Notes under the pieces: generated by a model
Databases searched by the model: none
What the model saw: only the letters and a program-made list of their open reading frames with translations
Told to the model about the DNA's origin: nothing
Program-made: the position numbers and the translations under genes
Part shown: piece by piece, positions 23,328 through 28,931 of the stretch
Layout of the letters: the number at the start of each line of letters is the position of its first letter
How positions within the stretch are numbered: position 1 is the first letter of the stretch
NCBI GenBank assembly: GCA_013696965.1
Contig: JACCXN010000023.1
Location: 1-28,931, forward strand
Length of the DNA stretch: 28,931 bases
Source of the DNA: Bacteroidota bacterium
GTDB lineage: Bacteria > Bacteroidota > Bacteroidia > JACCXN01
Direction of reading: 5' to 3'

Positions 23328-26300
23328 TTAATTCGCTTTGATTATCTTTAGTTGCCTGGTTCCCCCAGGTGTTATAAGTTGAAGTGTATAAACACCCGGA
23401 GAAAAATCCTTTCCGTTAACAACAAAATTATGATCGCCTTTTGCTTGTAATTCCGTATTATACAACATGAAAGTTTTGCCTAACATATCAATCATCATTA
23501 TTTTTAAGGGCTGAGCTTGTGTTAATGAAAATCTAATTTGAATAGAGGAATTAAATGGGTTCGGTAGGGCAACAAATGAAATAAAAGGATTTACACCTTT
23601 AAGACCCGCAGGAATATCAACCGTTTGACCATCTGATGAATTTACTGTAGAATACAACCCGGCTCCATTTTCAGCCCTTACATTGAAATAATAAGTTTGT
23701 CCTGGATTTAGTAACAATCCAGAATGTGAAACAAATGTATTTATCCCGTTATCAGTCCATACCACTCCATCTGTAGCTCCTGCTGAGGTTCCAATGGAAT
23801 ACCAATATTTAATGATACCTGAATTTTCATCATTAGAGGATGCCCAGTTTGCTGATAGTTCTGTAGTTGAATTTACAAAATTAATATCTGCACCAGTTCC
23901 ATCGTTAACATAATTTATTTCATCTGGAGCAGTCCAATCTACACGCAAATCATTATAATGAATGGCAGAAATATTATCAGCCATATCAGTTACAATGGAT
24001 TTTATTTTAGCAGCATGGCTGGTCGGATTAATATTTTGAAATCTTATATCATTTGTGGATCCCGGACCAACAGATACTGTTAAAGAAGGAAATCTGGTAC
24101 GGTAAATTTTAAGATTATCCACTTCGAAATTACTGTTCCCGCCCCTGAAAGAGATATAATTTCCATTTGAAATTGGATTAGGATCTGTCCAGTTTCCAAT
24201 ATTTTCATCATCTCTGTAAACCTTTATTTCGCCATTTATCCGGTCATAAATTATTTTATAGTCATACCATTGTCCTGGATTGATGTTTATACCAATTACT
24301 TTTTGCTGAGCAAATACATCATTGGTTACTTTGTAAAATTCCAAAGTGTTATCATCAAGCCTGAACCAAATAAAATATGAATTTCCACGATTTGCTAAGG
24401 AAGCATCATCACTGAAAAAATGAAATCCAGCTCGTCTGTTTGTTCCTGAACCATCAATTTTTCCTTGAAAATTATATAAATACCGATTTGAAAGATTTTG
24501 TGTTAAGGCTGCAAAAATATTACTGTTGTTTTCATTTTCATCTGATTGAACAAGTTTCCCTGCGGCAATATTCCAGGTGCCTTTTGCTTGGGTCCAGTCA
24601 GTATGTATGGCATTATCAAAATTGTCGCTGTAAAATCCTCTTGATGCATTCGCTCTCCATTCTGTTCCTTGATTTTCAAGAATCTGATAAAATCTTCTAT
24701 CAATACCACTTCCATTTAAATTGTCTTCATCAGTAAATTCAGTAGTAAAATCTGTTGTTTGCCATGATTCTTGAACCGAAGATGATGTGGATGGAAATGT
24801 CCAATCTATAAAAATGTTTTGAGCAACTTCACTGGAAAAATTGCCTGCAACGTCTTTTATTAGTGTATTTACTCTACATGCCTCTGTAGTGGAATTAATG
24901 CTTTCATATTGAATATCCTTTCCTCCAGTGGGACCTACAGTTATATTTACAGTAGCATTCCTTGATTTTCGGACTTTTACATTGTCAAATTGCACTTCTG
25001 AATCTCCGTTTCTTAATGAAATATATTCTCCTGAAGTAAGTGGAGTAGGGTCAGTCCAATTGGCCACTAAAAGGTTATCCATCCATACTTCTATTTTTCC
25101 ATTCAGCGGATTGTAAATTACTTTATAGTCATACCAAGTGTTTGCATTTATTGTAAGGGCTAAATCTACTTTAAGACTAAGAACATTATTCTCTGTTTCG
25201 TAAATTTGAATCTTATTATCATCAGCCCTAAACCATACAAGGTAAGAATTCCCCCTATTTGCTAAAGCCGCATTATCAGAAAAGAAATGAAGTCCTGATC
25301 TTCTGTTTGCTCCTGTGCCATTCATGTTTGCAGACCATTGATATAAATATGAATTGGAATTGTTTTGATTAACAGATGTGCTGATGTTAGAATTTGTATT
25401 TAATTGGTCTGATTGCAAAAGTCTGCCGTTTACTATGCTCCAAGTTCCTGAATGGCTGGTCCATTCTGGATGTATGGTGCTGTTGAAATTATCATTAAAA
25501 AAACCATTTTGTCCATTTGCTCTCCATTCTGTTCCTGTATATTCCATTGCTTGATAAAATCTCAAATCCACTCCGCTTCCGGATAAATCATCAAGGTCAT
25601 TAAAAGTAAGTGAAAAGTCAGATGATTGCCAAAGGTTTCCCAATGTGTTAATCGAAGTAGTGGGGGGAATGTTATCTGGAGATGTGGTGCAAGCATCAAT
25701 AATAGCTTTAGTAGCTGTTCGTAAATTTGGTAATTGACCATATAAAGTTGTTCCTGGGCACGAAGTTTGTCCTATATCAAGATGACCGCATATTCTTGGC
25801 TTTACCTGGTATCCAAAAGCCTGAGTAGTCATTCCTGCAGAGGTAGTTGGGTCGAGGTTTTTGTGCTTAAACCACCAGGCCATCATTGCAGTGCATTTGT
25901 CTATTTGTACAGTAGTAGGTAAAGTAACATCTGCATTTCCAATAAATGAAATTCCAATTGAACCACTATTTGCATTTCCTGCATGTGCCCCCCTTACATC
26001 AGAAGTCGGTAAATTGGGGTTTTTTCTGCCTTGATATAAATTCCCATATTTATCTGTTAAATAATTGTATCCAATATCTGCCCATCCTAGTGTATTAACA
26101 TGGTAATTCCAATAGGAGCGCACAATTGATGGCCCATCTGTATATGTATTTGGCGAAGCGCCATGATGAATTACGATATGAGTAGCATCAATATAAGTAA
26201 CAGCATAATTGGCATTATGACAATCAGTGTAGCTTCCGCACCAATCAGAACGAGGAATTATGGTTGGTAAAGTAGGACAACTTGATCTTAAGGTTTCCTG

Positions 26301-26849
26301 GGTTTCTTCTTTTTTATCTTTTTCAATCCATTCAGGAATGGCATAATCATTCGTTGTGTTTAAAATATCAACCCGTGAAAAATTAATCTTTGCCTTCTCA
26401 TATGCAATTAAATGTATTTCAATTGCGGAATGAATTGTTGCATCATTGGTAAAAAGTAATTCGCTCCAATATAATCCGGTTGGAGTTTCTTCTGGAGCAA
26501 CTTCGCCATCACTGCTTATCCATTCCTTCCAAATTCCATCTAATCCTTTTACTCTGTAATTTATTTTAAATTCGCCAGGTTTTATCCCTTTTTCAGAAGA
26601 TTCCCATCCAATACCAAAACAATTAAAATCAATGGGTGATTCTATAAGAAAGACATATGAACCTTCATTGTTTTTCCTTAGGTTAGTTTCTTCCCATTCT
26701 ATAATATAAGAAGGAGACTCTCTCCTTTGATGATCATTAGTAATTTTATTAGCTCTTGGAGATATTCCTTCATGATTTCTACCATTTTGAGCATAAATAA
26801 AGGTAAATGAAGAAATAATTATAACAGATAAAATGTAAATTTTTTTCAT
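23328..26849 (-). CDS. T9SS-secreted PGRP-type N-acetylmuramoyl-L-alanine amidase with duplicated Ig/LamG-like module
   Basis: 1173 residues. A signal peptide ends near FIYAQ (residue 21). Residues 40-160 are a beta-rich domain of a type often preceding PGRP domains. Residues 195-390 are an amidase_2/PGRP domain: IIPRSDWCG, IVIHHG with zinc ligand His228, WADIGYNYLTDKYGNLYQGR, GNANSGSIGISFIGN, and CGHLDIGQTSCPG with His356 and Cys364. The complete His/His/Cys set predicts active cleavage of the MurNAc-L-Ala bond. Two copies of a ~285-residue module (401-683 and 690-973), an FN3-like domain (974-1080) and a T9SS sorting domain (1089-1173, ALPNPFNSS...PGVYTLQL) follow. It heads the operon, and a TAAATTTG box lies 34 bases upstream. 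Natural target is either prey or competitor wall, or the cell's own wall. Confidence 0.88.
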   Translation of the reverse strand: MKKIYILSVIIISSFTFIYAQNGRNHEGISPRANKITNDHQRRESPSYIIEWEETNLRKNNEGSYVFLIESPIDFNCFGIGWESSEKGIKPGEFKINYRVKGLDGIWKEWISSDGEVAPEETPTGLYWSELLFTNDATIHSAIEIHLIAYEKAKINFSRVDILNTTNDYAIPEWIEKDKKEETQETLRSSCPTLPTIIPRSDWCGSYTDCHNANYAVTYIDATHIVIHHGASPNTYTDGPSIVRSYWNYHVNTLGWADIGYNYLTDKYGNLYQGRKNPNLPTSDVRGAHAGNANSGSIGISFIGNADVTLPTTVQIDKCTAMMAWWFKHKNLDPTTSAGMTTQAFGYQVKPRICGHLDIGQTSCPGTTLYGQLPNLRTATKAIIDACTTSPDNIPPTTSINTLGNLWQSSDFSLTFNDLDDLSGSGVDLRFYQAMEYTGTEWRANGQNGFFNDNFNSTIHPEWTSHSGTWSIVNGRLLQSDQLNTNSNISTSVNQNNSNSYLYQWSANMNGTGANRRSGLHFFSDNAALANRGNSYLVWFRADDNKIQIYETENNVLSLKVDLALTINANTWYDYKVIYNPLNGKIEVWMDNLLVANWTDPTPLTSGEYISLRNGDSEVQFDNVKVRKSRNATVNITVGPTGGKDIQYESINSTTEACRVNTLIKDVAGNFSSEVAQNIFIDWTFPSTSSSVQESWQTTDFTTEFTDEDNLNGSGIDRRFYQILENQGTEWRANASRGFYSDNFDNAIHTDWTQAKGTWNIAAGKLVQSDENENNSNIFAALTQNLSNRYLYNFQGKIDGSGTNRRAGFHFFSDDASLANRGNSYFIWFRLDDNTLEFYKVTNDVFAQQKVIGININPGQWYDYKIIYDRINGEIKVYRDDENIGNWTDPNPISNGNYISFRGGNSNFEVDNLKIYRTRFPSLTVSVGPGSTNDIRFQNINPTSHAAKIKSIVTDMADNISAIHYNDLRVDWTAPDEINYVNDGTGADINFVNSTTELSANWASSNDENSGIIKYWYSIGTSAGATDGVVWTDNGINTFVSHSGLLLNPGQTYYFNVRAENGAGLYSTVNSSDGQTVDIPAGLKGVNPFISFVALPNPFNSSIQIRFSLTQAQPLKIMMIDMLGKTFMLYNTELQAKGDHNFVVNGKDFSPGVYTLQLITPGGTRQLKIIKAN
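23610..23930 (-). repeat. FN3-like domain shared with the GH18 protein (amidase copy)
   Basis: Residues 974-1080, colinear with GH18 residues 793-897 with few gaps. The conserved blocks are those given for the GH18 copy. The segment continues directly from module B. Confidence 0.7.
23931..24782 (-). repeat. Shared Ig/LamG-like module, amidase copy B
   Basis: Residues 690-973. It opens SWQTTDFTTEFTDEDN and GSGIDRRFYQ, carries ALTQNLSNRYLY, HFFSDDASLANRGNSYF and FYKVTNDVF, and ends with D-ADNIS and VDWTAP. Confidence 0.75.
24801..25649 (-). repeat. Shared Ig/LamG-like module, amidase copy A
   Basis: Residues 401-683. It opens LWQSSDFSLTFNDLDD and GSGVDLRFYQ, carries HFFSDNAALANRGNSYL and TWYDYKV, and closes KDVAGNFS and IDWTFP. 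It is the most diverged of the three copies (for example SVNQNNSNSYLY in place of ALTQNLSNRYLY). Confidence 0.75.
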
Positions 26850-26883
26850 GCAATGAATTTATAGTCATATTAAAAATGTCAAA

Positions 26884-26891
26884 CAAATTTA
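26884..26891 (-). promoter_or_regulatory. -7 box of the amidase operon
   Basis: Minus-strand TAAATTTG, identical to the uxs operon box, lies 34 bases before the amidase ATG. No clear TTG at the right distance. Confidence 0.45.
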
Positions 26892-26929
26892 ACCTATAAA
26901 ACGAATGAATGAAAAAATCAGAAAAGAAT

Positions 26930-27478
26930 TTAAATCCCAAACCCAATTCCCATTCTTATTATTGGATTGCGATAGGGTGAATATTCTGATTGATTTATAT
27001 TCCACAATGCCAATATATTTATAAAAGTTCTCCCACCTAAATGTTGTCTATAACCCCCACCTACCAGAATATTGGTTACTTCCACCCTTCTTACATTACC
27101 AATATCAAAAACCTCAAGATTTAATATTTCATATTCAACATGTCCAAAAAGGTTATCCAGGAAAAAATACCGTCCAAATAAACGTCCACCATAAATATTG
27201 GTACTGAAATCAACTGAGGGGACCCTTAAGCGATAGTACATATATGTAATTCCTGCTCCCGCAGATAACTTATCAGTTAATCGATATCCCACCAAGGGAG
27301 AAAGATCAATTACAGTTTCGTTTCCAAACTGCAATCCGAAATTTCCTCCAAAAAACAACCTTTCCTTAAAGGATTGTTCCTTTACAGGCCTTTCCTGTGA
27401 AAAAGCATCTAAAGCTGTTTGCAACAGCATTATGGTTAGAATAAACTGTATATACTTTGATCTGGCTTTTGTATGCAT
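26930..27478 (-). CDS. Outer-membrane beta-barrel protein, unknown function
   Basis: 182 residues. A basic n-region (HTKARSKYIQ), hydrophobic core and DAFSQ cleavage region form a signal peptide. The mature part has barrel-like strands (GGNFGLQFGN, LSPLVGYRLTDKLSAGAGITYMYY, GRLFGRYFFLDNLFGHVEYE, TNILVGGGYRQHLGGRTFINILALW) and ends IIRMGIGFGI. This looks like a small porin-like or YfaZ/PorT-like barrel, not assignable to a named family. It lies 80 bases upstream of the amidase gene on the same strand but the amidase appears to have its own box. A TAATTTTG box ends 7 bases before the ATG, leaving almost no leader. Confidence 0.7.
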   Translation of the reverse strand: MHTKARSKYIQFILTIMLLQTALDAFSQERPVKEQSFKERLFFGGNFGLQFGNETVIDLSPLVGYRLTDKLSAGAGITYMYYRLRVPSVDFSTNIYGGRLFGRYFFLDNLFGHVEYEILNLEVFDIGNVRRVEVTNILVGGGYRQHLGGRTFINILALWNINQSEYSPYRNPIIRMGIGFGI

Positions 27479-27485
27479 TTTTTTA

Positions 27486-27493
27486 CAAAATTA
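27486..27493 (-). promoter_or_regulatory. -7 box of the beta-barrel gene
   Basis: Minus-strand TAATTTTG lies 7 bases before the ATG at 27478. No matching TTG upstream was found. Confidence 0.4.
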
Positions 27494-27507
27494 ATAAATT
27501 TAAAACT

Positions 27508-27515
27508 TACTTTTG
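27508..27515 (+). promoter_or_regulatory. -7 box of the short-chain dehydrogenase gene
   Basis: TACTTTTG lies 31 bases before the ATG at 27547. This supports the shorter start, since an in-frame ATG at 27457 lies upstream of the box and inside the divergent gene. Confidence 0.4.
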
Positions 27516-27546
27516 GCTAAGAAGTTGTCCTTTTTTATCTCAATTT

Positions 27547-28245
27547 ATGAATATTATTGTAACTGGTGCCAGTAGCGGAATAGGATATGATTCTGTTAAA
27601 ACTTTAGCTATGAGGGGAGGAAATAGTATAATAGCAATCGCACGAAGACAAGATTTACTCCAAAATTTAATTAGAGAATGTGAGCAATATCCTTCATCAG
27701 AGGTGACTGCCCTTCCATTTGATATTCAATCTGAAGATTTTTCTAAACTTAATGAATACGTTAATGATAAATTCACAGGTATTGATATTCTTCTAAATAA
27801 TGCAGGTTTATTAATAAGTAAACCGTTTGAAAAATTAACAAAAATGGATGCTCATGATTTATATAACACCAACTTTTATAGTGTTGTTAAAATCATCCAG
27901 GAACTTTTGCCTCTTTTTAATGCTCCATCACATATAGTTAATATTAGTAGTATGGGTGGATTTCAAGGAAGCGCTAAGTTTCCAGGACTTTCGGTTTATA
28001 GTGCTACTAAAGCAGCAGTAGCTTGCTTAACGGAATCTCTTGCTGAAGAATTTGGCCCCTTAAAGATTTCAGTAAACTGCCTGGCCCTGGGCGCGGTTCA
28101 AACCCAAATGTTGGAAAAAGCTTTTCCTGAATATAAAGCTAATCTTAGTTCTTCTGAAATGAGCTCATTTATTGCTGATTTTTGTTTAAATGGATCAAAG
28201 TATTTTAATGGAAAGATACTCCCAGTATCAATTTCAACCCCCTAA
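27547..28245 (+). CDS. Short-chain dehydrogenase/reductase (classical SDR)
   Basis: 232 residues, a single Rossmann domain. TGASSGIG (6-13) binds the cofactor; ARR after the second strand suggests NADP; NNAG (near residue 85), the serine in NISSMGG and Tyr-x3-Lys in YSATKAA form the classical active site; NCLALGAVQT lies after the catalytic helix. The substrate cannot be told. The start is placed at 27547 because the Rossmann strand MNIIVTG begins there and residues before it look uncoded and overlap the divergent barrel gene. The gene stands alone between that gene and the ribosomal RNA leader. Confidence 0.9.
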   Translation: MNIIVTGASSGIGYDSVKTLAMRGGNSIIAIARRQDLLQNLIRECEQYPSSEVTALPFDIQSEDFSKLNEYVNDKFTGIDILLNNAGLLISKPFEKLTKMDAHDLYNTNFYSVVKIIQELLPLFNAPSHIVNISSMGGFQGSAKFPGLSVYSATKAAVACLTESLAEEFGPLKISVNCLALGAVQTQMLEKAFPEYKANLSSSEMSSFIADFCLNGSKYFNGKILPVSISTP

Positions 28246-28311
28246 TCGAAAAATTTATCTGCTTATATTCAATAATATAAGAAAAATAATTGAGTTTATA
28301 TAAAATATCTT

Positions 28312-28341
28312 TTGGGTATGGCGTTTTTAATTCTACATTTG
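28312..28341 (+). promoter_or_regulatory. rrn promoter P1
   Basis: TTG at 28312-28314, a 19-base spacer, then TACATTTG at 28334-28341 followed by CACCCCC. Full consensus match. Confidence 0.65.
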
Positions 28342-28592
28342 CACCCCCTTAAACGAAAGGGCTTGCATTTTGAAATCAATTATTAAGCATTTAAAATAAG
28401 TGTTGCAGTTTTTTAAATATTCTTTTTCTTTTGAATTTTATATTTTTAAATCTTCCCTTATTTTTTACTAAGAAAGTTGAAAATACAATATTCTTCCGTT
28501 TCCATAGTTTTAAAGTAGGCTTTGTGAAAATGTTTTCAAAATGCTATTTTTTTAATTTCTTTCAATTAATTTAAAAAAAGGCTAAAAATAAA

Positions 28593-28622
28593 TTGCAGGA
28601 TTAAAAACATTAATTATCTTTG
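28593..28622 (+). promoter_or_regulatory. rrn promoter P2
   Basis: TTG at 28593-28595, a 19-base spacer, then TATCTTTG at 28615-28622 followed by CAGCCC. Full consensus match with the same spacing as P1. Confidence 0.7.
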
Positions 28623-28739
28623 CAGCCCGAAAAGAAACGTTGGCATTGAAAAAGCGATTTGCAAGCGAGTAAATTGAAGGTTTAAAAAAGAAACTAAACA
28701 TTTTTTTAAATAATATTAGGAAAGTTCGCAAAAGTAAAT

Positions 28740-28747
28740 TATCTTTG
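28740..28747 (+). promoter_or_regulatory. rrn promoter P3 (-7 box)
   Basis: TATCTTTG followed by CGGCCC, the same discriminator type as P1 and P2. The upstream half is poor: TTA at 28716-28718 is the best candidate. Confidence 0.55.
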
Positions 28748-28751
28748 CGGC

Positions 28752-28791
28752 CCTTAAAATAAACGGAGGATATTTTTGTTTATATTTAAGG
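28752..28791 (+). promoter_or_regulatory. 5' hairpin of the P3 transcript
   Basis: CCTTAAAATAAAC (28752-28764) pairs with GTTTATATTTAAGG (28778-28791), 13 pairs with one bulged A. The 13-base loop begins GGAGGA. The stem begins where P3 transcription should start. Confidence 0.55.
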
Positions 28792-28814
28792 CAGATAAAA
28801 AAGCATTAAAAAGG

Positions 28815-28832
28815 CTTAACAAATGAGTTAAG
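28815..28832 (+). promoter_or_regulatory. boxB-like hairpin
   Basis: CTTAAC (28815-28820) and GTTAAG (28827-28832) form a perfect 6-bp stem with a 6-base loop, just upstream of the boxA-like site, as in the boxB-boxA order of rrn leaders. Confidence 0.45.
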
Positions 28833-28855
28833 TTTTATAGAAATAAAGAATAAAA

Positions 28856-28864
28856 GTTCTTTGA
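28856..28864 (+). promoter_or_regulatory. boxA-like antitermination site
   Basis: GTTCTTTGA resembles the rrn boxA core (GCTCTTTAA) and, in the form AGTTCTTTGAC, is a familiar element just before 16S genes of Bacteroidota. Confidence 0.6.
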
Positions 28865-28931
28865 CTTATTGAAGATAAATTAAGAAATAGCAAGGTAATA
28901 TTTATGTTTGCAAAAACATGAGTAGCAACAA

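Larger units (their letters stand above)
28246..28931 (+). other. Ribosomal RNA operon leader, no protein gene
   Basis: 686 bases with no convincing coding frame. Three tandem promoter boxes, two hairpins and a boxA-like site follow one another in the order of a bacterial rrn leader. The 16S gene itself is not in the window; its start is expected shortly after the end. Confidence 0.7.

Noticed and set aside
23931-25649. Treating the duplicated amidase module as a CRISPR-like or mobile repeat
   Set aside because: The repetition is at the protein level within one frame, with diverged DNA and no spacers or flanking repeats.
27457-27546. 30-residue N-terminal extension of the short-chain dehydrogenase
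   Set aside because: It overlaps the divergent barrel gene's start and promoter boxes and adds residues before the first Rossmann strand.

Overview
The window is AT-rich bacterial chromosome and almost certainly from a member of the Bacteroidota. The evidence is: (i) promoters of the TTG-N19-22-TAnnTTTG type that Bacteroidota sigma factors use, with very short leaders; (ii) secreted proteins ending in type IX secretion system (T9SS) sorting domains; (iii) several outer-membrane beta-barrel proteins; and (iv) family-typical genes such as the PIG-L deacetylase/symporter pair. A futalosine hydrolase points to futalosine-type menaquinone synthesis, which fits a Sphingobacteriia/Cytophagia-like lineage better than classical Flavobacteriia. 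That placement is inference.

Layout. 1-238: two copies of a REP-like palindromic repeat flank a decayed T9SS C-terminal tail. 239-4521 (-): a three-gene unit encoding a secreted PIG-L deacetylase, an unlisted 44-residue membrane protein overlapping both neighbours, and a sodium:solute symporter. 4750-5493 (+): the peptidoglycan glycosyltransferase mtgA. 5537-7089 (-): futalosine hydrolase and a secreted leucine-rich-repeat protein. 7159-9975 (+): a pterin synthase, folE, fabD and a beta-barrel protein. 9970-10716 (-): a CpsB/YwqE-like PHP phosphatase. 11093-11455 (+): an SPW-repeat membrane protein, followed by a bidirectional terminator.

11537-18616 (-) is a tightly packed seven-gene nucleotide-sugar operon (uxs, wbpD-like, Gfo/Idh oxidoreductase, wbpO-like, galE, rfbB, wbpP-like) driven from one good promoter. 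It makes activated sugars for surface polysaccharide. It contains no glycosyltransferase, flippase or polymerase, and lacks the aminotransferase expected between the oxidoreductase and acetyltransferase steps.

18867-26849 (-) is a probable cell-wall-lytic secretion operon: a 1173-residue PGRP-type N-acetylmuramoyl-L-alanine amidase, a 995-residue GH18 glycosidase, a small beta-barrel protein and a lipoprotein glycerophosphodiesterase. The two large enzymes share a ~285-residue module (two copies in the amidase, one in the glycosidase) plus a fibronectin-III-like domain and T9SS tails. The module looks like an Ig-like fold interrupted by a LamG-like domain. A 19-bp perfect hairpin encloses the start codon of the small barrel gene. 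This operon is the most unusual part of the window.

26930-28245 holds a divergent pair (outer-membrane protein, short-chain dehydrogenase). From 28246 to the end there is no protein gene. The stretch reads as the leader of a ribosomal RNA operon whose 16S gene should start just beyond the window: three tandem promoters with a shared TTTGC(A/G)(C/G)CCC discriminator, two hairpins and a boxA-like antitermination site.
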